DNA from: Anaerosporobacter faecicola
GTDB taxonomy: Bacteria > Bacillota > Clostridia > Lachnospirales > Lachnospiraceae
DNA: 64,000 nt
NCBI RefSeq assembly: GCF_012070565.1
Contig: NZ_JAAQRO010000022.1
Location: forward strand, 62,001 to 126,000
Reading direction: 5' to 3'
Part shown: in pieces, positions 54,133 through 63,197 of the stretch
How positions within the stretch are numbered: position 1 is the first letter of the stretch
Layout: each line of letters opens with the position of its first letter
Made by a program: the position numbers and the translations under genes
Notes under the pieces: model-generated
Databases searched by the model: none
The model's input: only the letters and a program-made list of their open reading frames with translations
What the model was told of the DNA's origin: nothing

Positions 54133-55986
54133 TTAGCCTTTTGATATTGCACCAAATTTACATTTTTCCATACAAGCTCCACACTTGATACATAAATCAT
54201 TGTGGATCACATGTGGCTCTTTCACTTTACCTTCTATCGCATTGTTTGGACAATTTCTTGCACATAGCGTACAACCTTTACACTTATTGGCATCAATACG
54301 ATAAGATAGAAGTTTACGACATGCTCCTGCCGGACATTTCTTATCCACAACATGTGCCAAATACTCATCATAAAAAGCATTAAGTGTGGATAGAACTGGA
54401 TTTGGTGCTGTTTGACCTAATCCGCAAAGTGCAGTATCCTTGATGACTTCACTAAGCTCTTTTAATTCTTCCAGATGTTTCATCTCACCCTTTCCTTCAC
54501 AGATCAGCGTGAGCAATTCCAATAATCGTGTTGTACCAACACGACATGGGGTACATTTACCACAAGATTCTTCCTGGGTAAATTCTAGATAGAATTTCGC
54601 TACTGCTGGCATACAACTGTCTTCATCCATAACGATCATACCACCAGAACCCATCATAGAACCTTTCGCTACTAAATTATCAAAATCAATTGGTGTATCT
54701 AGGTCTTTTTCTGTTAAACAACCACCAGATGGTCCACCTGTCTGCACCGCCTTGAATCGTTTACCATTCTTAATACCACCACCAATATCAAATATTACTT
54801 CTCTTAGTGTTGTTCCCATTGGAACTTCGATTAAACCAACATTATTGATTTTACCTGCAAGAGCGAATACTTTTGTTCCTGGTGATTTCTCCGTACCGAT
54901 GGAACGATACCAGTCTGCTCCTTTTAGAATAATCTGCGCAACATTGGCATAGGTTTCTACATTATTCACATTTGTTGGTTTTCCAAAGAAACCACTTTCC
55001 GCAGGGAATGGTGGTTTTGTTGTTGGTTCTCCACGACTACCTTCCATCGAATGTAGCAACGCGGTTTCTTCCCCACAAACGAATGCACCTGCACCAAAGG
55101 TTATCTCAATATCGAAACTAAAGTCCGTTCCAAGTATATGATCACCTAATAATCCATGTGCTCTTGCAGATTCTATAGCATTTTCCAATCTCTTGATTGC
55201 TAATGGATACTCTGCACGAATATAGACACGTCCTTTGCTGGCATGAATTGCATATCCACATATGGCCATTGCTTCAACAACACAATGTGGATCTCCTTCT
55301 AATATAGAACGATCCATGAATGCACCTGGATCTCCTTCATCCGCATTACAGACAACATACTTCTCGTCTGCATCATATTTACTTGCGATTTCCCATTTCA
55401 AACCAGTAGGGAAACCTGCTCCACCTCTTCCTCGTAAGCCAGAAGCTTTTACCATTCCAACAACTTCCTCTGGTGTTAAGGTGGTAAGGCATTTTGCTAA
55501 TGCCTGATATCCATCTTCACGAATATATTGTTCGATTACAGCAGGATCGATATAACCACAATTTCTTAAAGCGATACGCATCTGTTTCTTATAGAAACTC
55601 ATATGCTTGGAGTCTGGTATCGATTCATTGGTAATCTGATCTTTATAAAGCAGTTTCTCTACTTTCTCATTATTCACGATATGCTGTTTTACAATCTCTG
55701 CTGCATCTTCTGGTTTCACTTCTGTATAGAATGTATTGTCTGGAAGGATCTTAACAATAGGACCCTTCTCACAAAATCCAAAACAACCGGTCATCGTAAC
55801 ATTGACCCGATCTGTTAAATGTTCTTCTTCCAAAGCAGCTCTTAGATTCTTAACGATCATGTCCGAGTTTGAAGATTTACACCCTGTACCACCACAAACT
55901 AAAATAGTAATTTTTTGATTTTTTTGTTGTTCTAATGCTTTCGCCTTCACATTACAAAGCTCTTCGCATGAATTAATCCTTGCCAT
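54133..55986 (-). CDS. hydB: hydrogenase diaphorase subunit, NuoF-like
   Basis: 617 aa. N-terminal [2Fe-2S] thioredoxin-like part (VCGGTGC, GCFGFC), NuoF core with FMN/NADH loops (GLRGRGGAGFPTGLKWE, NADEGDPGAFMDR), [4Fe-4S] SCGKCTPC, and two C-terminal 4Fe-4S motifs (CKGCTLCARNC, CIKCGACMEKC). It oxidises or reduces NAD(H) and houses the flavin. ATG 55986 has GGAGGG at 5 bases. Between hydC and hydA. Confidence 0.95.
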   Translation of the reverse strand: MARINSCEELCNVKAKALEQQKNQKITILVCGGTGCKSSNSDMIVKNLRAALEEEHLTDRVNVTMTGCFGFCEKGPIVKILPDNTFYTEVKPEDAAEIVKQHIVNNEKVEKLLYKDQITNESIPDSKHMSFYKKQMRIALRNCGYIDPAVIEQYIREDGYQALAKCLTTLTPEEVVGMVKASGLRGRGGAGFPTGLKWEIASKYDADEKYVVCNADEGDPGAFMDRSILEGDPHCVVEAMAICGYAIHASKGRVYIRAEYPLAIKRLENAIESARAHGLLGDHILGTDFSFDIEITFGAGAFVCGEETALLHSMEGSRGEPTTKPPFPAESGFFGKPTNVNNVETYANVAQIILKGADWYRSIGTEKSPGTKVFALAGKINNVGLIEVPMGTTLREVIFDIGGGIKNGKRFKAVQTGGPSGGCLTEKDLDTPIDFDNLVAKGSMMGSGGMIVMDEDSCMPAVAKFYLEFTQEESCGKCTPCRVGTTRLLELLTLICEGKGEMKHLEELKELSEVIKDTALCGLGQTAPNPVLSTLNAFYDEYLAHVVDKKCPAGACRKLLSYRIDANKCKGCTLCARNCPNNAIEGKVKEPHVIHNDLCIKCGACMEKCKFGAISKG

Positions 55987-56052
55987 CATAACCCTCCTCG
56001 ATTGTCCTATTCTCTACGTATACGGATTATAAGAACTACCAATTGCTAGAGT

Positions 56053-56526
56053 CTAATACTCTGCTAATATGTCCTTAACCATATCCTTCGTTACCCTGCC
56101 ATATACCTTGTCTCCAATCATAACAACAGGAGCTAGACCACATGCACCTACGCAACGTAGTGCATTCAATGAAAACTTACCGTCTGCAGTTGTTTCATTG
56201 CATGAGATACCTAGCTGTTTCTTAAATTCTTCTAATACTGGCTCTGCACCTCTTACGTAACATGCAGTACCTAAACATACGGAAATATTGTGTTCCCCTT
56301 TTGGGGTCATAGAAAAATAAGAATAGAACGTTACGACACCGTAAACTTTAGATGTTGGGACATCCATCTTTCTAGCAACAAAGAACTGAACTTCCTTTGG
56401 AAGGTATCCAAAAATTCCTTGCGCTCGATGAAGGACACGAATCAATTCTCCTTTTTTAGAAGGGAGCGAATCTATGTATGTACCCAATTCCTCGAACTTC
56501 TCCTTTGACAAACTATCCATTGCCAT
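56053..56526 (-). CDS. hydC: hydrogenase subunit, NuoE-like [2Fe-2S] protein
   Basis: 157 aa. N-terminal helical region and thioredoxin-like [2Fe-2S] domain with CLGTAC and RCVGAC cysteine pairs and YVRGAEPVLEEFKKQL. ATG 56526 has AGGAGG at about 9 bases; the frame begins at 56556 without one. First gene of the operon, preceded by a Rex-like site. Confidence 0.94.
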   Translation of the reverse strand: MAMDSLSKEKFEELGTYIDSLPSKKGELIRVLHRAQGIFGYLPKEVQFFVARKMDVPTSKVYGVVTFYSYFSMTPKGEHNISVCLGTACYVRGAEPVLEEFKKQLGISCNETTADGKFSLNALRCVGACGLAPVVMIGDKVYGRVTKDMVKDILAEY

Positions 56527-56643
56527 GTTGCTTACACCTCCTATAAAATTACACATTTGTAATCTTTCGTAACATTTGGAAACGAGAAGTCATAACAACT
56601 AGTCCACCCTATGAAGAATAAAGATTTGTTTTTTATTTTGTGC

Positions 56644-56672
56644 ATAATGCTTTTTTGTTAAACTTTTATCAA
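56644..56672 (-). promoter_or_regulatory. hydC promoter overlapped by a Rex-like operator
   Basis: On the minus strand: TTGATA (56672-56667), 17-base spacer, CATTAT (56649-56644). Over the -35 and spacer lies TTGTTAAACTTTTATCAA (+ strand 56655-56672). This differs from the clostridial Rex consensus TTGTTAANNNNTTAACAA at one position. Rex represses fermentation and hydrogenase genes when NADH/NAD+ is low. Confidence 0.55.
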
Positions 56673-56821
56673 GCAAGTTTAATATATATATTATACCAAC
56701 TATCCCAATCATTGTAAATAGATTAGTTATTTGTTTTATTTTCAGTAATATATTTTATACTGTTTTGTATATATGTGACAACACGAGCAATATTTTCTAC
56801 TATATACTCGAATAAATGGTA

Positions 56822-56871
56822 AGTGCGCATCCCACGGAGGGTTTATATACTAGGAAAGTCGAAGGACTTTC
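56822..56871 (+). repeat. 50-nt conserved element, copy 2 (possible small RNA)
   Basis: Matches 2597-2646 at 43/50 positions. In this copy a 17-bp perfect hairpin, TATATACTAGGAAAGTC-GAAG-complement, spans 56844-56881 and is directly joined to a terminator. Upstream, GTGACA (56775) and TACTAT (56798) with 17-bp spacing could be a + strand promoter, giving a transcript of about 100 nt. No ORF. Opposite in direction to the neighbouring genes. Confidence 0.7.
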
Positions 56872-56880
56872 CTAGTATAT

Positions 56881-56916
56881 AAAAAAGACGTCTTGTTCTC
56901 ACAAGACGTCTTTTTT
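56881..56916. terminator. intrinsic terminator
   Basis: AAAAAAGACGTCTTGT-TCTC-ACAAGACGTCTTTTTT is a perfect 16-bp stem, usable in both directions. It would end the 56822 element on the + strand and the response-regulator transcript on the minus strand. Confidence 0.9.
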
Positions 56917-56956
56917 ATTATTATGAAACACTGTTTCGAGGGGGGGAGGGAATAAC

Positions 56957-57027
56957 TTCATTAAAGTAAACGGGGAATAAACTTTAATGAACTTATAATA
57001 ACAAATTAAGTTTTTGTATTTGTTATT
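56957..57027. other. two further hairpins downstream of the response regulator
   Basis: TTCATTAAAGT/ACTTTAATGAA (56957-56991) and AATAACAAA/TTTGTTATT (56997-57027). A G-rich run (GAGGGGGGGAGGG) precedes them at 56939. Their role is unknown; they may add to termination. The rest of 56557-57076 has the Rex site and the repeat described above. Confidence 0.4.
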
Positions 57028-57076
57028 TTGTAAATTCATTATAATCTTTCCTGCGTGACAAAAGCGTGACTTATTA

Positions 57077-57889
57077 TTAGAATTCTATATTTTTTTTATA
57101 TAAAAAATCTTCGATCTCTAATAATGTTTTTTCTGCCCAACTATACTCAAACATGTACTCATCGTGAAAAGTAACAATTACCTCTGAATTCTCTTTTAAA
57201 AGCTCATAATAATCACATTCAATTTTTTCTTTATCAATATAACATACCCCTCGTTGGTTGATAAAGATATCCTCTGCACCTGCCTGTTTTAACGTACTTG
57301 TTAATTGGACAATTGTCTTACGGTATAGATTTTTCACTCTATCATCATACTCTCGATCTTCCCATAATTTATCGATTGCTTCCTCCATGGTCACCGTTCC
57401 CCCTTGGCGATCCACACAGATTGCAAGTAACTCTTTGGCTTTCGCATTAGTAAAGGAAACTAACTTGTCCTGTACAAAAAGGTCGAATCTTCCAAATGTC
57501 TTCACCACAAAATCTTTTTTCTTTCCTTTTACCAGTAATTTTGCAGTTTGTATTGCATGCATAATTTCTTCTGCATCAAAAGGCTTTAAGATATATGCTG
57601 CTGCATATACCTGAAACGCCTCTAACGCATAGTTTTCATATCCTGTTATATAGATTAATACAATATCTGGCTGTATACTTCTTAGTTTTTTCCCCAATTC
57701 GATTCCATTCATTTCTGGCATCTCTATATCCAGTATTGCAATATCTACTCTGTTTCCTTGTACAAATTGAATTGCTTTGCTTGGTAAATTGAATTTTCCA
57801 ATAACCTCAACTTCCTCTAGTTCTTCACACTCAATTTCAAACTGTTCCATTACAAGCATTTCATCATCAACAAGAATGGTTTTCAACAT
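57077..57889 (-). CDS. response regulator with SARP-like winged helix
   Basis: 270 aa. Receiver (1-125) with VDDEM, phospho-Asp in IAILDIEMPEMNG and Lys in ILKPFDA. From about 130, a winged-helix region (VKTFGRFDLFVQDKLVSFTN, AKAKELLAICVDRQGG, EEAIDKLWED) resembles SARP/BTAD regulators instead of LytTR. ATG 57889 has AGGAGGG at 3 bases. Upstream gene is its LytS-type kinase. Position next to the hydrogenase operon suggests a role there (inference). Confidence 0.87.
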   Translation of the reverse strand: MLKTILVDDEMLVMEQFEIECEELEEVEVIGKFNLPSKAIQFVQGNRVDIAILDIEMPEMNGIELGKKLRSIQPDIVLIYITGYENYALEAFQVYAAAYILKPFDAEEIMHAIQTAKLLVKGKKKDFVVKTFGRFDLFVQDKLVSFTNAKAKELLAICVDRQGGTVTMEEAIDKLWEDREYDDRVKNLYRKTIVQLTSTLKQAGAEDIFINQRGVCYIDKEKIECDYYELLKENSEVIVTFHDEYMFEYSWAEKTLLEIEDFLYKKNIEF

Positions 57890-57930
57890 AATCCCTCCTA
57901 TTATCCTTTCCGTTATGAAACAACTCTCTA

Positions 57931-59760
57931 CTATCTATATTCTTTTATGGATGGCTGTACGATCTTCCTAGGAAAAACAACTGTTACAATCGTTCCGCTT
58001 CCTTTAATACTCTGAATCTTGAAGGTTGCATCACAGATTTTTGTTAATCTCATCTTAATGTTCTTAATCCCCACAGAAGGATTCTTCTTATCCGTATCAT
58101 CCCCTTGATCAGACTCATACTCGTTAACATCAAAGCCTATTCCATTATCAATTACTTCTACAATAATTGATCCACCAATCAGCCTTGTACGGATGGTAAC
58201 GACTCCCCCTTCTATGATCTTACATACCCCATGTTTAATTGCATTCTCCACAATAGGCTGAATGCACAATGGTGGCACTTTAAAATCTTCAATATCAATA
58301 TCATAAATTACTTCGAACTGGTGGTTAAACCTTACTAATTCAATGTTAACGTAGGTTTTTATATGATTTAGTTCTTCTGCAAATGGAATTAAATCCTGGC
58401 TGTTAATTGAATTCAGATTTGCTCTAAGATATTTTGCAAAATGTCCAACTAATTTATATGCTTCATCGGGTTTTTTCTTTATTAGCGTGCGGATTGCCGT
58501 TAACGTATTAAACAAAAAATGTGGCTGAATCTGGCTTAACATTAAAGTAATCTGGCTATGAAGTAACCGCTCTCTTAAATCATTTGCTTCTGTGATCAAA
58601 TCAAAATACCTCGCCACAACGGTAAGCGTTAAAACGGCCATATAGAGAAGCAACCCAATTCTTAAAAACAAGCCATAATCCTTGAACACATCATGATAGT
58701 ACGCACCAATCTCTAACATAGTAAACGCAAGAAGGATCCCCGTCATTGATAAGTATGCCGCCGGATAAATCTTGGAATGTTGCTTTCGGTTGTGTATATA
58801 TTCATAGATCAGAATAACATGCACCACCACCAACGAGATGACGATTAAAATAAGTACACTGTCCAGTGTTTCGATCAGATCTTTCCACTGAAGCAATGCA
58901 AAAGTAATACATCTGGCAAAATTAATCGTCCATATAATCAACAATATATTCAAATAATTCCGATGTTTCTTCTCCACTAATTCTTTCATATATAATAAGT
59001 AGGGAAATGGTGTAACAAGTAATGCAATTAAGGTCAATGCTAACATAAAATCCAAGTCATCGTACATAAATTGCGTAATCTTACTTTCTCCTAATGACCA
59101 TATTCCAATTGTTATGGTACACATACTAATATAGAACAAGGCTCGAAATTCATTTCTGAATGTAATTGATAAAAGGGATACAAGTAAAATAAAGGCTCCT
59201 AATGATAAAATGACGCAGGATACAATAAATGCCGGCGTGTATTTTTTTATTATGTATGCTTGGTAATCGTACTTGCCTCCGTATACCACCTCATCAATTA
59301 AACCAGAATATTTTTCATATGGACTTTCCATTTGAATCGTTATTGTTTTCCCTTGGTCTTCTTTTCTTACCCGTATCATCTGCCATGCACTTGCAGGAGC
59401 TTTGGTAAAGCGTTTTTCTGAATAGCCATAACAATATACTTCATGATCATCGATCAGTACCCTAACAAATTGTTGTTTGCTACGAAAGCACACGCTGTAA
59501 TCTTCAAGATCAGCATAAGGTAACGTATTCTTAATTGTAACAATTGCATTGGGGCGACATTCCAATTGCACAGGTAACTCAATTTCCCTCTCCTGCTCTA
59601 ATTGATCTACATAGATCCATTTTGTATTAAAATAATGCAACACATACTTATTGAGATTTTCACCTGATTTATTGTATAGCAATAAAGATAATACACTAAA
59701 AATTCCAACAAGAACAAAGGTTGATAAAAAAACTTGTGCAGGCTTTACTTTCTTATCCAT
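57931..59760 (-). CDS. LytS-type membrane histidine kinase
   Basis: 609 aa. Short helix at 12-30, an extracytoplasmic beta-rich domain (about 40-170, like a 7TM-DISM sensor), seven helices (about 185-390), then a His_kinase domain with SQIQPHFLFNTLTAIRTL (His in HFLFN) and ATPase with VENAIKHG, DNGIGF and GIKNIKMRL. ATG 59760 has AAGGAGG at 5 bases. Partner regulator starts 41 bases after its stop. Ligand unknown. Confidence 0.9.
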   Translation of the reverse strand: MDKKVKPAQVFLSTFVLVGIFSVLSLLLYNKSGENLNKYVLHYFNTKWIYVDQLEQEREIELPVQLECRPNAIVTIKNTLPYADLEDYSVCFRSKQQFVRVLIDDHEVYCYGYSEKRFTKAPASAWQMIRVRKEDQGKTITIQMESPYEKYSGLIDEVVYGGKYDYQAYIIKKYTPAFIVSCVILSLGAFILLVSLLSITFRNEFRALFYISMCTITIGIWSLGESKITQFMYDDLDFMLALTLIALLVTPFPYLLYMKELVEKKHRNYLNILLIIWTINFARCITFALLQWKDLIETLDSVLILIVISLVVVHVILIYEYIHNRKQHSKIYPAAYLSMTGILLAFTMLEIGAYYHDVFKDYGLFLRIGLLLYMAVLTLTVVARYFDLITEANDLRERLLHSQITLMLSQIQPHFLFNTLTAIRTLIKKKPDEAYKLVGHFAKYLRANLNSINSQDLIPFAEELNHIKTYVNIELVRFNHQFEVIYDIDIEDFKVPPLCIQPIVENAIKHGVCKIIEGGVVTIRTRLIGGSIIVEVIDNGIGFDVNEYESDQGDDTDKKNPSVGIKNIKMRLTKICDATFKIQSIKGSGTIVTVVFPRKIVQPSIKEYR

Positions 59761-59891
59761 TAATGCCTCCTTGTTCTACAAAAGTTTCTAATAGCTGTTC
59801 TATATAATATAATCCTTTTGACTCTTACATCATATTATAATACTTGTTCTATTAATTGTCTTGTTTTTTATTTTCTCACCTTAGCGAATTC

Positions 59892-59934
59892 TTGACATTA
59901 TTAACAAAAGAATTTATAATAATAACAATTACTA
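59892..59934 (+). promoter_or_regulatory. perR/fur promoter with 15-bp operator
   Basis: TTGACA (59892), 17-bp spacer, TATAAT (59915): consensus. TAATAACAATTACTA (59920-59934) starts at the end of the -10 and matches the rubrerythrin site at 11 of 15 positions, so autorepression is likely. Confidence 0.7.
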
Positions 59935-60058
59935 TTATTTAGTGAATAGGATCAGGTAACCATGTTAAAACTTTCTATAAAACAGATACTAAATTTGAAA
60001 TACCAAATGAATGTTTTTTCTATTACCAAAGATAATATGCGAAAGGAGAATGATTACA

Positions 60059-60448
60059 ATGGCAACACAAAAATTTAGCAGACAACGAGAAGCAATTAAA
60101 GAATATTTAGCCAGTACAACCTGTCATCCTACAGCAGATACGGTATATTTGAATATCAAAAAAGAATATCCGAACATTAGTCTTGGTACTGTATACCGTA
60201 ATCTGAATCTACTTGCTGAACAAGGTGAAATCCTTAAGATATCCTGTGGTGACGGGAGTGATCATTTTGATGGTAACGTACACCCACATTATCACTTTTT
60301 ATGTAAACACTGTGGAAGCGTGCTGGATCTACGTATGGAATCCATTGATCACATCAACACCATAGCAAGTGCCAGTTTCCCTGGACAGATAGACGGACAT
60401 ACCGTGTACTTCTACGGGCTCTGCGAAGACTGTAAACTACAAAATTGA
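60059..60448 (+). CDS. Fur-family regulator, PerR-like
   Basis: 129 aa. Winged helix (SRQREAIKEYLASTTCHPTA, ISLGTVYRNLNLLAEQGEI), metal ligands HFDGNVHPHYHF, and zinc cysteines CKHC and CEDC. The adjacent rubrerythrin and shared operator indicate a PerR-type peroxide sensor. Asp at the PerR metal site cannot be fixed without alignment. ATG 60059 with GGAG 10 bases upstream. The frame opens at 60011. Confidence 0.87.
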   Translation: MATQKFSRQREAIKEYLASTTCHPTADTVYLNIKKEYPNISLGTVYRNLNLLAEQGEILKISCGDGSDHFDGNVHPHYHFLCKHCGSVLDLRMESIDHINTIASASFPGQIDGHTVYFYGLCEDCKLQN

Positions 60449-60459
60449 TGTAATAACTT

Positions 60460-60515
60460 AAACGACTTTACAATAGTACTCTTTCGATAAGGTTCCTATT
60501 GGACTGTCGTTTTTT
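60460..60515 (+). terminator. perR terminator
   Basis: AAACGAC with CAATAG pairs with CTATTG and GTCGTTT across a 20-base loop, followed by TTTATTTG. It ends the perR transcript 12 bases after its stop. Confidence 0.75.
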
Positions 60516-60662
60516 ATTTGTTATAAGAAGTAGGTATCTCCATGTGACGAACATGTCTTCCAAGATAATACGCAGCAGATATGCATGTACTTCATACATA
60601 TTGGAAATACAAACGGGGGATACAGTGGTATTCCAACTTATATCATTTAACATATATAGCTC

Positions 60663-60758
60663 CAATAACGATTATGCTCTTTTTGATAATTATTTTCAAA
60701 TATCTATTGACAAATGATTTCAACTCATGTATTATAATGATATCAGTAACGATTACTG
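60663..60758 (+). promoter_or_regulatory. rubrerythrin promoter with two PerR-like boxes
   Basis: TTGACA (60707), 17-bp spacer, TATTAT (60730). CAGTAACGATTACTG (60744-60758), a 7-1-7 palindrome, covers the start region. CAATAACGATTATGC (60663-60677) is a weaker second copy upstream of the -35. Both share TAACGATTA. I see nothing else in 60516-60823. Confidence 0.65.
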
Positions 60759-60823
60759 TTTTTTAATTTCAACAAAACAAAACACATAAATAAAATTATT
60801 AAAAATGAAAAGGAGAAATGATT

Positions 60824-61369
60824 ATGAGTAAATTTGTATGTCAAATCTGTGGTTATGTACATGAAGGAGATAGTGCTCCAGAAAAATGTCCAATCTGTAA
60901 TGCAGGAGCTGAAAAGTTCACTGAACAAGGTGAAGGTATGACTTGGGCAGCTGAGCATGTTGTAGGTGTAGCACAAGGCGTTAGTGAAGATATCTTAAAA
61001 GACTTAAGAGATAACTTCTCAGGTGAATGTACAGAAGTTGGTATGTATTTAGCAATGGCTCGTGTAGCACATAGAGAAGGATATCCAGAAATCGGTCTTT
61101 ACTATGAAAGAGCTGCTTTTGAAGAAGCAGAACATGCAGCTAAATTTGCTGAATTATTAGGTGAAGTAATCACTGATAGTACTAAGAAAAATCTTGAGCT
61201 TAGAGTAGCTGCTGAAAATGGCGCAACAAGCGGAAAGTTTGATCTTGCAAAACGTGCAAAAGCTGCTAACCTTGATGCAATCCATGATACAGTTCATGAA
61301 ATGGCTAGAGATGAAGCAAGACATGGAAAAGCTTTCGAAGGTTTATTAAATAGATACTTCGGTAAATAA
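60824..61369 (+). CDS. rbr: reverse rubrerythrin
   Basis: 181 aa. N-terminal rubredoxin ([17 protein letters not shown]; two CxxC), then the four-helix diiron domain with [25 protein letters not shown] and [10 protein letters not shown]. The domain order is reversed compared with classic rubrerythrin. It reduces H2O2 using electrons from NADH via rubredoxin. ATG 60824 has AAGGAG at 8 bases; an ATG at 60818 is too close. Regulated by a PerR-like box. Confidence 0.94.
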   Translation: MSKFVCQICGYVHEGDSAPEKCPICNAGAEKFTEQGEGMTWAAEHVVGVAQGVSEDILKDLRDNFSGECTEVGMYLAMARVAHREGYPEIGLYYERAAFEEAEHAAKFAELLGEVITDSTKKNLELRVAAENGATSGKFDLAKRAKAANLDAIHDTVHEMARDEARHGKAFEGLLNRYFGK

Positions 61370-61417
61370 ATAATAAGCAAAAGAAATTAACTCCTCCCCC
61401 CCTTAACTTATACAGAA

Positions 61418-61501
61418 AAAGACCATCGCAAAGGAAGTCCCCAAGCGTGAATGATTCAGTTTCATTATCATTCACAGACCAACTTCCTTACGATGGTCTT
61501 T
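61418..61501 (+). terminator. rubrerythrin terminator
   Basis: AAAGACCATCG pairs with CGATGGTCTTT, with inner GGAAGT/ACTTCC and GTGAATGAT/ATCATTCAC stems, and a T-tail. Long three-part hairpin. Confidence 0.85.
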
Positions 61502-61649
61502 TATTTTATGCTTCAAACCTATTTTCTGCTAACTCCACCTACCTTAGCCTTTATTCATTGACAAGTAGGCACTTTTATAGTATGTTAAGTATATAGTTTA
61601 ATGAGTGAACAAACTTTAAATAAGTACATAGAAAGGGCGAGGTAATTAC

Positions 61650-63119
61650 ATGTTATACATCGGTATCGATTTAGGAACATCTGCTGTAAAACTTTTATTA
61701 ATGGATGCATTAGGAGATATTAAAAAAATTGTTTCCAAAGAGTACCCCATTTTCTTTCCACACACTGGATGGTCTGAACAAAACCCTGAAGATTGGTACA
61801 ATGCCACTATTGCGGGATTAAAGGAGTTAACCTCCGATTGTGATCGTACACAGATCAATGGTTTAAGCTTTAGTGGACAAATGCATGGTTTAGTTCTACT
61901 TGATGAAAAAGACCAAGTAATCCGTCCCGCAATCTTATGGAATGATGGACGTACACAAAAAGAATGTGATTATCTAAACAACGAAATCGGACGTGAAAAA
62001 TTATCACAATATACTGCAAATATTGCTCTTACTGGTTTCACAGCACCAAAGATTCTTTGGGTAAAGAACAATGAACCAGATAATTTTAATAAGATTAAAA
62101 AAATCATGCTTCCAAAAGATTACTTGGCTTACCGTCTAACAGGAAACCACTGTACTGATGTATCCGATGCTTCTGGTATGTTACTTCTAGATGTTAAGAA
62201 CAAATGCTGGTCAAAAGAAATGATTCAAATTCTAGGTATTTCAGAAGATCAATTAGCTTCCGTTCATGAAAGTTCTGACGTGATTGGTACCGTGAAAGAA
62301 TCCGTTGCCAATGATTTAGGATTTTCAAACAACGTTCATGTAATTATGGGTGGTGGCGATCAGGCTGTTGCAGCAGTTGGTACAGGAACTGTTGGTGATG
62401 GTATGTGTAACATCTCACTTGGTACATCTGGTGTTGTATTCATTGCCAGCAAGAGTTTTGCTGTAGACGAGCATAATGCATTACATGCTTTTGCTCATGC
62501 TGACCATAAGTATCATTTAATGGGCGTAACTTTAAGTGCTGCTGCTTCTAATAAATGGTGGATGGATGAAATCATAGGTACAAAAGATTACGCTACAGAA
62601 CAAAAAGGGATTACCGAATTAGGTAAGAATAATGTATTCTTCTTACCATACCTTATGGGAGAAAGAACTCCACATAACAATCCAGATGCAAGAGGTACTT
62701 TCATTGGTATGACAATGAATACCACTCGTGAAGATATGACCCAGGCTGTTCTTGAAGGTGTTGCTTACTCTTTAAGAGACTGCCTTGATATTGCCCGTTC
62801 TCTTGGCGTTAAGATTGAACGTACTCGTATAAATGGTGGTGGTGCGAAGAGTCCATTATGGAAAAAGATTATTGCAAATGTAATGAACGTTACTGTTGAT
62901 ACCATTAACAGTGAAGAAGGTCCTGCTTTTGGTGCTGCAATCCTTGCTTGTGTTGGTTGTAAAGAATATGCTACCGTAGAAGAAGCAACAAGCAAATTAA
63001 TTCAAGTCATTGATTCTGTAGAACCAGATTCTACACTTGTGGCTGCTTATGAGGAGCAATATAAGAAATTCGTTCAATTATATCCTGCATTAAAAGGGGT
63101 ATTTGAAGTAATGAAATGA
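61650..63119 (+). CDS. xylB: xylulokinase
   Basis: 489 aa, FGGY kinase. N-terminal phosphate loop GIDLGTSAVKLLLMD, substrate motif LSFSGQMHGLVLLD, ILWNDGRT, and the second FGGY signature GERTPHNNPDARGTFIGM. It phosphorylates D-xylulose. ATG 61650 has GCGAGG upstream. No xylA or transporter adjacent. The stop codon lies inside the repeat at 63118. Confidence 0.95.
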   Translation: MLYIGIDLGTSAVKLLLMDALGDIKKIVSKEYPIFFPHTGWSEQNPEDWYNATIAGLKELTSDCDRTQINGLSFSGQMHGLVLLDEKDQVIRPAILWNDGRTQKECDYLNNEIGREKLSQYTANIALTGFTAPKILWVKNNEPDNFNKIKKIMLPKDYLAYRLTGNHCTDVSDASGMLLLDVKNKCWSKEMIQILGISEDQLASVHESSDVIGTVKESVANDLGFSNNVHVIMGGGDQAVAAVGTGTVGDGMCNISLGTSGVVFIASKSFAVDEHNALHAFAHADHKYHLMGVTLSAAASNKWWMDEIIGTKDYATEQKGITELGKNNVFFLPYLMGERTPHNNPDARGTFIGMTMNTTREDMTQAVLEGVAYSLRDCLDIARSLGVKIERTRINGGGAKSPLWKKIIANVMNVTVDTINSEEGPAFGAAILACVGCKEYATVEEATSKLIQVIDSVEPDSTLVAAYEEQYKKFVQLYPALKGVFEVMK

Positions 63120-63157
63120 TGCAAGGGAGACGGTGATTTCACACCTCCCCTTACATC
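63118..63157 (+). repeat. short copy of the 47409 element / xylB hairpin
   Basis: GATGCAAGGG...CCCCTTACATC fold as arms with one mismatch and inner GGGAG/CTCCC and GGTG/CACC pairing. It shares these motifs and ATTTCAC with 47409-47594; GCAACGGAA follows at 63187. It may act as the xylB terminator stem but lacks a T-run. Confidence 0.5.
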
Positions 63158-63197
63158 ATGAATCGTTCATGGTATCGTGTTGGAATGCAACGGAAAG

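Noticed and set aside
50930-55600. Several + strand ORFs of 60-110 codons inside the hydrogenase operon
   Set aside because: They are antisense shadows of strongly supported minus-strand genes and have no ribosome sites.
56938-56953. G-run as phase-variable tract
   Set aside because: It lies in a non-coding gap with no gene start or promoter spacing depending on it.
59962-60078. 38-codon ORF overlapping the perR start
   Set aside because: Poor ribosome site, no recognisable features, and it overlaps the well-supported perR start in another frame.
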